This document shows, in pieces, positions 1 to 8,257 of a stretch of DNA of 9,336 nucleotides. Position 1 is the first letter of the stretch. The number at the start of each line of letters is the position of its first letter. Below the pieces are notes generated by a model that saw nothing but the letters and a program-made list of their open reading frames with translations, did not search any database and was not told the origin of the DNA. Origin of the DNA: Candidatus Woesearchaeota archaeon (GTDB taxonomy: Archaea > Nanobdellota > Nanobdellia > Woesearchaeales > DSVV01); contig JAHFMP010000028.1 of NCBI GenBank assembly GCA_023267795.1, positions 1 through 9,336 on the forward strand. Reading direction: 5' to 3'. A program made the position numbers and the translations under genes.

Positions 1-271
1 CTTTTTTCAATTGGAGAAAGGCAGCGATCTCTTTTGGTATTCGTACAGCAAGACTATTTCCAACTTGCGCAACCTTTGTTTTCTTTGCGAGTCCAAATAA
101 TCCAAGCTCTTTTGATTTTACTTGTATTTTTTTTGCAGTATCGCTGTCAAAGAAAGCTTCACCACATATAGTACAAACTGTTGCTTTAAATCTGCCAAGA
201 GAAACTCCAAACTCTTTGTGTTCAATGGTTCTTTCTTCCAAATTGCCTTTTCCACACATGACGCATTTCAT
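1..271 (-). CDS. YgiT-type zinc-finger / AbrB-domain antitoxin (partial, C-terminus beyond window)
   Basis: The 90 visible residues begin MKCVMCGKGN. A zinc ribbon is formed by C3-x2-C6 and C33-x2-C36, the arrangement of YgiT/MqsA-type zinc fingers. From about residue 64 (KTKVAQVGNSLAVRIPKEIA) the sequence matches the start of an AbrB/MazE-type swapped-hairpin DNA-binding domain (VGNSLAVRIPKE signature). The frame is still open at base 1, so the protein is truncated by the window. The ATG at 271 is preceded by the SD sequence GGTGA (278-282), which overlaps the end of the upstream gene; the gap between the two genes is 11 nt. From family knowledge, zinc-finger/AbrB proteins next to RelE-like genes act as antitoxins that bind the toxin and autorepress the operon. 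That role is inferred here from the domains and from the DUF4258-like neighbour. Confidence 0.8.
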   Translation of the reverse strand, partial: MKCVMCGKGNLEERTIEHKEFGVSLGRFKATVCTICGEAFFDSDTAKKIQVKSKELGLFGLAKKTKVAQVGNSLAVRIPKEIAAFLQLKK

Positions 272-282
272 TATTTTTCACC

Positions 283-486
283 CTAGTTTTTGTACACAGT
301 GATCACAAACAAAGTATCCTCTTCTTTCATAAAGATGCATTCAACGCAGGCCATATTTGCGTGCCATTTTTCTGTATCTTGCTCTTTCCATTTCATTCCT
401 TGTTTTATCGTTGTTTCCGCTTCTTTAATATCAATGCCATAACCATCAATCTTTTCTAAGGCATGCTTACTAAAGATAATCTTAAT
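283..486 (-). CDS. DUF4258 / RelE-like toxin family protein, apparent ATT start
   Basis: This 67-residue protein is too short for a default ORF list because it has no ATG/GTG/TTG at its beginning. Translation from ATT at 486 gives (M)KIIFSKHALEKIDGYGIDI and ends ...DTLFVITVYKN. The SKHALEKI opening, a mid-protein helix (KEAETTIKQG) and a terminal beta strand (LFVITVY) fit the DUF4258/RelE superfamily, whose members are typically 65-100 residues. An in-frame TGA lies four codons upstream of the ATT, and the first internal ATG would leave only 37 residues. A strong SD, AGGTGAT (492-498), sits 5 nt before ATT, supporting that codon as the start. It is the first gene of an operon with the zinc-finger/AbrB protein and stops 11 nt before it. 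RNA-cleaving or ribosome-directed activity is inferred from the superfamily only. A sequencing error (ATG read as ATT) is the main alternative. Confidence 0.72.
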   Translation of the reverse strand: MKIIFSKHALEKIDGYGIDIKEAETTIKQGMKWKEQDTEKWHANMACVECIFMKEEDTLFVITVYKN

Positions 487-491
487 GAATA

Positions 492-498
492 ATCACCT
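492..498 (-). promoter_or_regulatory. Shine-Dalgarno of the DUF4258 gene (decides ATT start)
   Basis: AGGTGAT on the minus strand is complementary to the archaeal 16S rRNA 3' end and lies 5 nt before ATT at 484-486. No usable ATG, GTG or TTG is in frame at this spacing. The only overlapping GTG reads into a stop after four codons. Confidence 0.7.
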
Positions 499-518
499 GT
501 ATATACGAAGATTTACCC

Positions 519-531
519 ATATATATATTTT
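519..531 (-). promoter_or_regulatory. TATA box of the toxin-antitoxin operon
   Basis: AAAATATATATAT on the minus strand is centred about 39 bp before the ATT start. Transcription starting about 26 bp downstream would give a leader of roughly 13 nt, just long enough to contain the SD. The divergent channel gene has its own TATA box at 613-622. Confidence 0.55.
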
Positions 532-612
532 GTGATTGAAATTCTAAAAAGTGGACAACAGAAATTTTTCAAATATTATGAATTTTTGTATGGAGCCTGA
601 CTTTCACCAACT

Positions 613-622
613 TTTATAAATA
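613..622 (+). promoter_or_regulatory. TATA box of the MscS-like gene (leaderless)
   Basis: TTTATAAATA is centred about 26 bp before the ATG at 643, and no SD precedes the ATG. This predicts transcription starting at or next to the start codon. Confidence 0.65.
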
Positions 623-642
623 AAAACACTTTCAATTCCTTC

Positions 643-1230
643 ATGGGACTTCTTGACGAATCAATAGAGCCACAATCATTTTTAGAAGCAAACAGTAAAG
701 GCCAGTATATTTTTGAGTTGATACAGCCTATTCTTTCCAAAGTCGTTGTTGCACTGATTGTTCTTCTTGTTGGCTTTATTATAGGAAAACTTATTGGAAA
801 AATAGTGCACTGGTTCTTGCGAACATTGGAAATAAATGCACACTGGAAAAAATTGACTGGCATGACTATGAGAGTAGAAAGCTTTTTGAGTGGAATAACA
901 TCTGGGATTATTTATTTCATTGTTGTTGTCATTGCATTGAATGTACTTGGATTGTCAGAAGTAATTGCCAAAGTGATAAGTTTTGGGTTGATCTGCCTTA
1001 TTTTCATCTCAATAATACTTGCAGTGAAGGATTTTATTCCAAACTATATTGACGGTCTGCGGCTTCACAAGCGAATAAAAGTAAAGGAAACAGTGCTTAT
1101 TGAAAATATGAAAGGAGTTGTAGAAGAGATAACCTGGACAGACGTAAAAATAGTTGCAGAAAATGGAGATATTTTATATATTCCTCACAGTTTGTTTCTC
1201 AGAAAAGGATTTAAGAAAGTAAATAAGTAA
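643..1230 (+). CDS. Small MscS-family mechanosensitive ion channel
   Basis: This 195-residue membrane protein is likely a pressure-relief channel that opens under membrane tension during hypo-osmotic shock. Three hydrophobic segments are visible: about 31-55 (VVVALIVLLVGFIIGKLIG), 84-103 (GITSGIIYFIVVVIALNVLG) and 108-127, the last in the place of the pore-lining TM3. The stretch VKETVLIENMKGVVEEITWT (147-166), followed by NGDILYIPHSLFL, matches the MscS beta domain with its 'G.V..I....T......G....IPN' pattern. E. coli MscS has about 286 residues. Here the protein ends soon after the beta domain, so most of the C-terminal alpha/beta vestibule is missing. A leaderless TATA promoter supports the ATG at 643. 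It diverges from the toxin-antitoxin cassette and is followed by a T-tract hairpin and lysyl-tRNA synthetase. The family call is good; conduction by so short a form is not shown. Confidence 0.82.
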   Translation: MGLLDESIEPQSFLEANSKGQYIFELIQPILSKVVVALIVLLVGFIIGKLIGKIVHWFLRTLEINAHWKKLTGMTMRVESFLSGITSGIIYFIVVVIALNVLGLSEVIAKVISFGLICLIFISIILAVKDFIPNYIDGLRLHKRIKVKETVLIENMKGVVEEITWTDVKIVAENGDILYIPHSLFLRKGFKKVNK

Positions 1231-1256
1231 AGAGAATTTTGCAAAGTACTCTAAAG

Positions 1257-1279
1257 ATTATTTTTTGAAATAATTTTTT
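1257..1279 (+). terminator. Stem-loop plus T-tract after the MscS-like gene
   Basis: ATTATTT (1257-1263) pairs with AAATAAT (1268-1274) across the loop TTTG and runs straight into six T residues (1274-1279). The stem is entirely A-T, so the T-tract, which is sufficient in archaea, is probably the active part. It sits 27 nt after the channel stop codon and overlaps the place where the lysS promoter must lie. No clear TATA box for lysS is visible; TTTTAGATAATA (1275-1286) is the best candidate. Confidence 0.4.
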
Positions 1280-1301
1280 AGATAATAAGAATAAAAGTAA
1301 A

Positions 1302-2915
1302 ATGAGTGAGCCACAAAAAAACAAAAAAACTAAAGAAAAGATAGGGATCCTTCACTGGGCAGACCAGATTGCAGATCGAGTGATCCAGCAAAAAGGAGAC
1401 AGGGAAAAATATACTATAGCATCTGGCATTACTCCAAGCGGCGCAGTGCATATTGGGAATTTTCGTGAAATTATTACACAAGACCTCATCGGTAGAGCAT
1501 TGAGAAGCAGAGGCAAGAAAGTTAGGTTTATTTATTCTTGGGATGATTATGATGTTTTCAGAAAAGTTCCAATCAATATGCCTAATCAGAAAATGCTTCA
1601 ATCCTATTTACGAAAACCAATAGTGGATGTTCCTGACCCTTATGGTAAAGAAGAATCCTACGCACGATATCATGAAGTCGAAGTTGAGGAAGCAATTAAG
1701 AAAGTAGGAATCCATCCTGAATTTTTGTACCAAAGCAAAAAGTACAGAGCATGCGAATATGCAGACCAAATTATTCAAGCATTAAAAAATAAAGAAAAGA
1801 TAAAGACAATTCTTGACAAATACAGAGTAGATCCTCTTCCAGAAACATGGCTTCCAGTCACAGTATTCTCGCTGAAAGACAAAACAGACAAAGTAAAAAA
1901 CCTATGTTGGGATGAAAAGCACACTATTTCCTATGAATTAGAAGATGGTACTGTAGAGCATGCAGATATTTACAAATCTGGAAATGTCAAACTGCTATGG
2001 AGAATTGACTGGCCAATGCGTTGGGCATGGGAAAAAGTTGATTGTGAACCAGCAGGAAAAGACCACTCTACTGTTGGCGGAAGTTTTGATACAGGAAAAG
2101 AAATCGTTAAAATTTTCAACTGGGAACCGCCAGTTTATCATATGTATAATTTCATAAGCATTAAAGGTGGTGCTGGAAAAATATCCAGTAGCAGTGGAGA
2201 AGTTATTACACTAAACGATTGTCTGGAAATTTATGAACCGCAGATCATTCGCTGGCTTTTTGCAGGCACACGACCAAGCGCAGAATTTGCGATCTCTTTT
2301 GATGCAGACGTTATTAAGATTTATGAGGATTTTGACAAGTGCGAGAGAATATATTTTGGAGAGCAAAAAAATGTCAGCGAAAAAGAATTGGCAAACCAGA
2401 AACGAATCTATGAATTTTCTTGTGTCGAAGAAGGAAAAATTCCAAAAACAATTCTTTTCCAGCCGGGATTTCGTCATTTGACTAATGTCTTGCAACAAAA
2501 TGAATTGGATATTAAGAAAACAATTGGCTATTTCGAAAAACAGATCAAGAATAAAGAAGACAAAGCAAGATTACAAACAAGAGCAGTGTGTGCAAAAAAC
2601 TGGATTGAAAAATATGCACCTGAAGAATTCAAATTCACTATAAATCATGCTATTTCTGAAAATGTGAAAGCAGAATTAACCAAAGAACAAAAAGCAGCAT
2701 TGCATGAACTTGCGAAGCAGCTTGCAGAAAAAGTGTGGGAAGATAAAGATTTGCATGAAGAATGTTATATTATTTTGAAAAACAACAATCTTGAACCAAA
2801 GGATTTTTTCAGCGCCGCGTATAAAGCGTTGATTGGGAAAGAAAAAGGCCCAAAATTAGCTGCATTTTTGATTGAGATTAAGGAAAGGGCAATAAAATTG
2901 TTGAAAAGTGTGTAG
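1302..2915 (+). CDS. lysS: Lysyl-tRNA synthetase, class I
   Basis: This 537-residue cytoplasmic enzyme charges tRNA-Lys with lysine using ATP. The class I Rossmann signature is clear: HIGN at 50-53 within ITPSGAVHIGNFREI, and the second signature KISSS at 293-297 within GGAGKISSSSGE. The stretch AGKDHSTVGGSFDTGKEI (261-278) is characteristic of the archaeal class I LysRS family, as are the N-terminal HWADQIADRVI and the conserved WRIDWPMRWAWEKVDCEP before it. Length agrees with the family (about 500-540). The C-terminal 200 residues are helical and would form the anticodon-binding helix bundle. Class I LysRS occurs in most archaea and some bacteria and is unrelated to the class II enzyme. The gene starts 71 nt after the MscS-like gene, with no SD before its ATG, and ends 75 nt before the L21e gene. 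Confidence 0.97.
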   Translation: MSEPQKNKKTKEKIGILHWADQIADRVIQQKGDREKYTIASGITPSGAVHIGNFREIITQDLIGRALRSRGKKVRFIYSWDDYDVFRKVPINMPNQKMLQSYLRKPIVDVPDPYGKEESYARYHEVEVEEAIKKVGIHPEFLYQSKKYRACEYADQIIQALKNKEKIKTILDKYRVDPLPETWLPVTVFSLKDKTDKVKNLCWDEKHTISYELEDGTVEHADIYKSGNVKLLWRIDWPMRWAWEKVDCEPAGKDHSTVGGSFDTGKEIVKIFNWEPPVYHMYNFISIKGGAGKISSSSGEVITLNDCLEIYEPQIIRWLFAGTRPSAEFAISFDADVIKIYEDFDKCERIYFGEQKNVSEKELANQKRIYEFSCVEEGKIPKTILFQPGFRHLTNVLQQNELDIKKTIGYFEKQIKNKEDKARLQTRAVCAKNWIEKYAPEEFKFTINHAISENVKAELTKEQKAALHELAKQLAEKVWEDKDLHEECYIILKNNNLEPKDFFSAAYKALIGKEKGPKLAAFLIEIKERAIKLLKSV

Positions 2916-2959
2916 ATCTACATTGTTCTCTTTAACAGTATCTTTCACTTTTTAACAAT

Positions 2960-2969
2960 CTTTATAAAA
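2960..2969 (+). promoter_or_regulatory. TATA box of the L21e-rpoF operon (leaderless)
   Basis: CTTTATAAAA is centred about 26-27 bp before the ATG at 2991. No SD is present before that ATG, so the operon's first gene is predicted to be leaderless. Confidence 0.65.
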
Positions 2970-2990
2970 CACCTCTGTTTCTCAACAGCT

Positions 2991-3293
2991 ATGACCACAA
3001 GACATGGAGGTTCACGATATCGGACACGAAAAACGTTTAGAAAGAATGTCAAAGAACGTGGAAAAATAAGCATGACGCGTTATTTCCAGAAATTAGTAGA
3101 AGGAGAACGAGTGATTCTCAAAGCAGAACCTGCTGTGCAGAAAGGCTTGTATCATGCACGATTCCATGGTTATCCTGGCAAAATTGCAGGAAAGCAGGGA
3201 AGCTGTTATGTTGTTTCAATTAATGATAAAGGAAAACAAAAAGAACTCCTTGTCCATCCAATACATTTGAAAAAATTAGAATGTGGAAAGTGA
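2991..3293 (+). CDS. rpl21e: 50S ribosomal protein L21e
   Basis: This 100-residue, lysine/arginine-rich protein is a large-subunit component found in archaea and eukaryotes but not bacteria. The N-terminal arginine-rich tail (RHGGSRYRTRKTFRKNVKER) and the SH3-like barrel motif ARFHGYPGKIAGKQGSCYVV (residues 56-75) identify the family, whose archaeal members are about 95-100 residues. It heads a two-gene operon with RNA polymerase subunit Rpb4. That pairing is recurrent in archaea and supports both identifications. Translation probably starts leaderless at 2991. Its end overlaps the GTG at 3283 that could in principle start the next gene. Confidence 0.96.
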   Translation: MTTRHGGSRYRTRKTFRKNVKERGKISMTRYFQKLVEGERVILKAEPAVQKGLYHARFHGYPGKIAGKQGSCYVVSINDKGKQKELLVHPIHLKKLECGK

Positions 3294-3300
3294 AAGAACA

Positions 3301-3681
3301 ATGAATAATCCACAAATCATTGAAGAAATTCCATTAAACATTGTTGAAGTAAAAGAAATGCTCAAAAAAATAAAAGAAAGAGATGCAGAACTCAATTTTC
3401 GAGCGCAAAAAACAGCAGAATACCTTGATGCAATTAACACAATTAAACCAAAGCAGGCAAAAGAATTAAAGGAAAAAATTGAAGCATTGGATATTCCAAG
3501 AATGAAAGAGGCATATATTCACAAGTTTATAGATATCATGCCATTAACTGCAGAAGGTGCGAAAACAATCTTTTCTGGCTTGAATATTTCTGTTACAGCA
3601 GAGAATGTAAAAAAAATTACAACAGTGATCAATGAGTATGCAGAAAAGCCAAAGAAACAAAAGGAAGAAACTGCTGAATAA
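3301..3681 (+). CDS. rpoF: DNA-directed RNA polymerase subunit F (Rpb4/RpoF)
   Basis: This 126-residue protein pairs with Rpb7/RpoE to form the stalk of archaeal RNA polymerase, which helps promoter opening and binds emerging RNA. The N-terminal part (IIEEIPLNIVEVKEMLKKI) forms the Rpb7-contacting region. The rest is the HRDC-like helical domain, with EYLDAINTIKPKQAKELKEK, IPRMKEAYIHKFIDIMP and the family's LTAEGAKTIF segment. A GTG at 3283 is also in frame and would overlap L21e by 11 nt, adding six residues (MESERT). ATG 3301 is preferred because archaeal Rpb4 begins close to the conserved part, and because GTG 3283 lies deep in the preceding gene. The C-terminal tail (KPKKQKEETAE) is charged and probably disordered. 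It ends 11 bp before the convergent groEL stop. Confidence 0.92.
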   Translation: MNNPQIIEEIPLNIVEVKEMLKKIKERDAELNFRAQKTAEYLDAINTIKPKQAKELKEKIEALDIPRMKEAYIHKFIDIMPLTAEGAKTIFSGLNISVTAENVKKITTVINEYAEKPKKQKEETAE

Positions 3682-3692
3682 TCCTTTTTAAA

Positions 3693-5342
<1,650 letters not shown>

Positions 5343-5344
5343 CT

Positions 5345-5350
5345 ACCTCT
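5345..5350 (-). promoter_or_regulatory. Shine-Dalgarno of groEL
   Basis: AGAGGT on the minus strand lies 8 nt before the groEL ATG, in the 31-bp groES-groEL gap. The operon's first gene, groES, has no such site. Confidence 0.6.
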
Positions 5351-5367
5351 GTTGTTTCTGTTTGTTT

Positions 5368-5634
5368 TTACTTGCTAATTTTTGCCAAAATTTCATCAAT
5401 TTTCAAAAGCAATAATGTTTCTCCATTAAGCGTTATTTCTGTTCCTGCAAAACTATCGTAAAGAACTACGTCACCTGCTGCAATAGGGCATTTGTCAATT
5501 TGAGGCACTGCAACAATAGTACCTTCCTGACTTTTTTCCTGTGCTGTATCTGGAATGTAAATTCCACCTGATGTTTTTTCTTCTGCTTTTTTTGGTCGCA
5601 ACACGACACGATTGTTTATTGGTTGAATTGCCAT
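5368..5634 (-). CDS. groES: Co-chaperonin GroES / Cpn10
   Basis: This 88-residue protein caps the GroEL ring as a heptamer. The sequence MAIQPINNRVVLRPKKAEEK opens the barrel. KTSGGIYIPDTAQEKSQEG (residues 20-38) is the mobile loop, with the hydrophobic tripeptide I-Y-I that contacts GroEL. GDVVLYDSFAGTEI and the ending LLLLKIDEILAKI complete the family pattern. Length is slightly below the usual 95-100. The reading frame extends upstream to 5706, but that extension (MQLRQETEEHF...) has no family counterpart. A TATA box centred 26-27 bp before 5634 predicts leaderless transcription from this ATG. It is first in the operon with groEL and diverges from the unknown gene at 5778. No HrcA-type CIRCE element is visible. 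Confidence 0.95.
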   Translation of the reverse strand: MAIQPINNRVVLRPKKAEEKTSGGIYIPDTAQEKSQEGTIVAVPQIDKCPIAAGDVVLYDSFAGTEITLNGETLLLLKIDEILAKISK

Positions 5635-5654
5635 TGAACAGAGAATACGCAGGT

Positions 5655-5666
5655 GATATTTAAAAG
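5655..5666 (-). promoter_or_regulatory. TATA box of groES-groEL (leaderless)
   Basis: CTTTTAAATATC on the minus strand is centred about 26-27 bp before the groES ATG at 5634. This supports that start over the longer open frame. A 7-bp inverted repeat, AACAGAG (5637-5643) with CTCTGTT (5683-5689), brackets the box. Confidence 0.6.
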
Positions 5667-5745
5667 TTATGGAAAAATGTTCCTCTGTTTCCTGTCGAAG
5701 TTGCATATTTCACTCGCTGAATCGTATGGCACCACTAAAAGAAAA

Positions 5746-5756
5746 TTTTATAAATA
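5746..5756 (+). promoter_or_regulatory. TATA box of the 164-residue unknown gene (leaderless)
   Basis: TTTTATAAATA is centred 27 bp before the ATG at 5778, with no SD in between. It has the same form as the channel gene's promoter at 613-622. Confidence 0.62.
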
Positions 5757-5777
5757 AGCTGTAAAATTCTTGATGTA

Positions 5778-6272
5778 ATGCAAGAAGGAATTTATAGAAG
5801 AAAGACTACCCAAGAAGAAAGATATAGTGAGGGTATTAGGCTAAATCAGATGTTAGAACCCACAACGAGGAACTATTCAAGATTTGCTGTTGTTGCAGTG
5901 TCTGATGAAGAAACCGCAGTTCTCATTCTTGAAGCAGATACAACGTTGAGTGATGATAGTGTGCTGAACAGATATTGCAAAGACGATAGATACTTTTCTT
6001 GGAAACTAAAAGGAGATGTTGTTTTTCTGCAAAAACCAGTTTCAAATGTCACGTATGAAGATGTTTTCCGTGCTTATTCTAAAGATATTGACGAATGTGG
6101 ACGATATTATGATAGAAAAGATTGTTCGCTTGAATATCTTCTGAAAAATGTGAAGGGGTTAGAAGCAAAAATAGCAGAACAAAATATTGAAGGAATAGAT
6201 AATGTTATACATATTTGTCCTACTACTCCTATTGAAGGAACTTATGCTATTGAAGAAAGTGCTGCAAAGTAA
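5778..6272 (+). CDS. Unrecognised 164-residue cytoplasmic protein
   Basis: I do not recognise a family. The predicted protein begins MQEGIYRRKTTQEERYSEGI, is acidic overall and has no signal peptide or membrane segment. Two beta-rich patches are visible: FAVVAVSDEETAVLILEAD (about residues 36-54) and FSWKLKGDVVFLQKPV (about 73-88). A charged, probably helical region follows (YEDVFRAYSKDIDECGRYYD and EYLLKNVKGLEAKIAEQ), then a short ending with HICPTTPIEGTYAIEE. Four cysteines are scattered, not arranged as CxxC pairs. It is likely a real gene: it has a well-placed TATA box at 5746-5756, fills the space between two other genes, and stops 11 bp before the convergent transketolase stop. It has its own promoter and is not in an operon, so neighbours say little about function. 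Confidence 0.75.
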   Translation: MQEGIYRRKTTQEERYSEGIRLNQMLEPTTRNYSRFAVVAVSDEETAVLILEADTTLSDDSVLNRYCKDDRYFSWKLKGDVVFLQKPVSNVTYEDVFRAYSKDIDECGRYYDRKDCSLEYLLKNVKGLEAKIAEQNIEGIDNVIHICPTTPIEGTYAIEESAAK

Positions 6273-6283
6273 TACAGCTTTTT

Positions 6284-8218
6284 TTAAATAATTTCTTTAA
6301 CCTTCTTCATAATACTCTCGACATCCATTCCATGCTTCTTATACAAATCAGCAACTGATCCACTTTCTCCAAATTCCTGCATTCCGAAAGAAACAATTTT
6401 ATTTCCCTGTCCAATCTGCGCCAAACTATATGCAACTTCCCGCCCCAAAATCTTATGATGCGCATCGTGAACAGTAAACAAAGGAATTCCTGCAGGAATT
6501 AATGCACGAAATGCATCTGTGTTGAGATGTGACAAACTAAAAATATCAATAACACAAACAAAAATTTCCTGCTTTTCTAATTCCATAGCTGCCTGCATTG
6601 CCAATTCCAAACCAGCCGCAGAGCCAAGAATAATTGCCTGAGGAGAATCAACAGCTTTTACCACGCGAGCACCCATTCCATAAACCAACTGCTGTTGTGA
6701 ATAGATTGGAAGTTTCTGTCGTGTCAAACGAAAGTATGCTGCTTTGTTTTGCAGATACATCATTTTCATCAATTCCTGTGTTTCATTGCAATCAGCAGGC
6801 TCATAACATTCCATGCGAAATAAATCATTCATGATTTCAGGAACAATTGTTGATTGATGACTGCCGCCATCCCATTCAACACCAAGACCTGCGTGTGTTC
6901 CAATGATTTTCACATCAACATCAGCATAACAAATAGAGTTTCGAATGACGCCAAGACATTCTTTGACAAAAATATCAAACGTTGCCATCCATGGCTTTTT
7001 TCCAGAAAGTGCAAGCCCGGAAGAAACACCTGCCATGTTTGATTCTGCAATACCTACCTGAATAAATCTTCCGGATCTGTTTCGTGAACTAAAAGTGCCA
7101 AATTGTTTTGCAAATTCTTCCATTTTTACAGATCCTGCAACTCCTGCTGTGACTGCAATAACACGTGAATCTGATTTCCCGAGTGCAACAAGATATTTTC
7201 CAAATGCATCCCGTGTTGCTGCTGGCTGTTCAAACAGAATTATCTCAGACGCAGGAGAAATATGGTGATGAAGAGGAACAGTGTGTTGTCTTTTTTCCTC
7301 TGAAGAAAGTTGAACAGAATCAATGTATGCATCAATGTTTTCTGGATATTGCACATCAAGAACTGCAAGCAATGCCTGACATTCTTGTAATGCTTTTTCA
7401 AGATCAGCACCTTTTGGAGCAGTACCATGCCAAATTGCATCTCCTTTTCGTGCAGCATTTGCCATAAAGGAAATTCCTGCTCCTTTTATAGTATCCAGAA
7501 GAATCATAACAGGAACATGTTCTTGCTCTTGAATCAGGTGCGCTTCAGTAATTGCCCAATGAATCTTTTCCACATCACTTCCATCAACATCAATTGTTGC
7601 CCAGCCATAGCTTTGCCATTCCTGAACAAAATTGCATGGCAAGACATCTTTCACAGCACCATCTTGATCAACTTTGTTGTAATCTAAGAATGCAATCATA
7701 TTATCCATCTTCAGAATACCAGCAGATTTTGCTGCTTCTGTAATGCCGCCCTTTGCAGATTCACCATCACCAATAATAGTATAAATTTTGGATTTTTTTT
7801 GATCTATTTTTGCTGCAATAGCCATGCCGACTGCAACACTTAATCCTTGGCCAAGAGGACCACCGCAGGTTTCAACACCAGGAGTTTTCATGTTGAGATC
7901 AGTGTGTCCCTGTAATCTGCTACCGAATTTGCGAATAGTTGCAAGTTCTTTTTTAGGAAAAAATCCTGCGTATGCAAGTGCACAATAAAGTGCAGGGCAG
8001 GTGTGTCCTTTGGAAAGCACGAGTCGATCTCTATCATTCCATAATGGATTTTTTGGATCGTATTTGAGAATTTTACCAAAATACAAGACAGCAAGAACAT
8101 CAATGATAGATAAACTACCACCAGGATGTCCGCTTCCAGCAGTTGCAATTGCTTTGATGTCTTCATATCGTAATTGTGCTGCAATTTTTTTGAGCATGCC
8201 AAAGTCAACGTCTGCCAT
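6284..8218 (-). CDS. tkt: Transketolase, full-length single chain
   Basis: This 644-residue thiamine diphosphate enzyme moves two-carbon units between ketose and aldose phosphates, linking pentose and triose/hexose pools. N-terminal PP domain: GSGHPGG (28-34), SKGH (69-72), GGPLGQG (119-125), and the cofactor motif GDGE (150-153) with N181 in LDYNKVDQDG. HGTAPK follows at 264-269. The Pyr domain has the catalytic glutamate in GIAESN (E392), and GTHAGLGVEWDGGSHQS (440-456) around the substrate-binding histidine. The transketolase C domain follows from about 515. The frame is open to 8350, but that extension crosses the inverted repeat at 8258-8313 and has no family counterpart. ATG 8218 has a TATA box 27-28 bp upstream. 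Many archaea encode the two halves as separate genes; here they are one chain. DXS is less likely given these motifs. Confidence 0.93.
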   Translation of the reverse strand: MADVDFGMLKKIAAQLRYEDIKAIATAGSGHPGGSLSIIDVLAVLYFGKILKYDPKNPLWNDRDRLVLSKGHTCPALYCALAYAGFFPKKELATIRKFGSRLQGHTDLNMKTPGVETCGGPLGQGLSVAVGMAIAAKIDQKKSKIYTIIGDGESAKGGITEAAKSAGILKMDNMIAFLDYNKVDQDGAVKDVLPCNFVQEWQSYGWATIDVDGSDVEKIHWAITEAHLIQEQEHVPVMILLDTIKGAGISFMANAARKGDAIWHGTAPKGADLEKALQECQALLAVLDVQYPENIDAYIDSVQLSSEEKRQHTVPLHHHISPASEIILFEQPAATRDAFGKYLVALGKSDSRVIAVTAGVAGSVKMEEFAKQFGTFSSRNRSGRFIQVGIAESNMAGVSSGLALSGKKPWMATFDIFVKECLGVIRNSICYADVDVKIIGTHAGLGVEWDGGSHQSTIVPEIMNDLFRMECYEPADCNETQELMKMMYLQNKAAYFRLTRQKLPIYSQQQLVYGMGARVVKAVDSPQAIILGSAAGLELAMQAAMELEKQEIFVCVIDIFSLSHLNTDAFRALIPAGIPLFTVHDAHHKILGREVAYSLAQIGQGNKIVSFGMQEFGESGSVADLYKKHGMDVESIMKKVKEII

Positions 8219-8240
8219 GAATAAGAAGAATAATACTGCT

Positions 8241-8250
8241 TTTTTAAAGC
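8241..8250 (-). promoter_or_regulatory. TATA box of transketolase (leaderless)
   Basis: GCTTTAAAAA on the minus strand is centred 27-28 bp before the ATG at 8218. No SD precedes that ATG. The large inverted repeat begins 8 bp further upstream, where a transcription factor B contact or an operator would lie. Confidence 0.55.
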
Positions 8251-8257
8251 TTGTTAA

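Noticed and set aside
487..642. Extra gene or RNA between the toxin-antitoxin cassette and the channel gene
   Set aside because: The spacer is AT-rich and holds only two divergent TATA boxes; I see no open frame or stable structure.
576..863. Minus-strand 95-residue frame over the MscS-like gene and its promoter
   Set aside because: It is antisense to a convincing membrane-channel gene and to its TATA box, with no recognisable domain.
5635..5706. N-terminal extension of GroES
   Set aside because: GroES begins at MAIQPINNRV in line with the family. The upstream frame covers the promoter.
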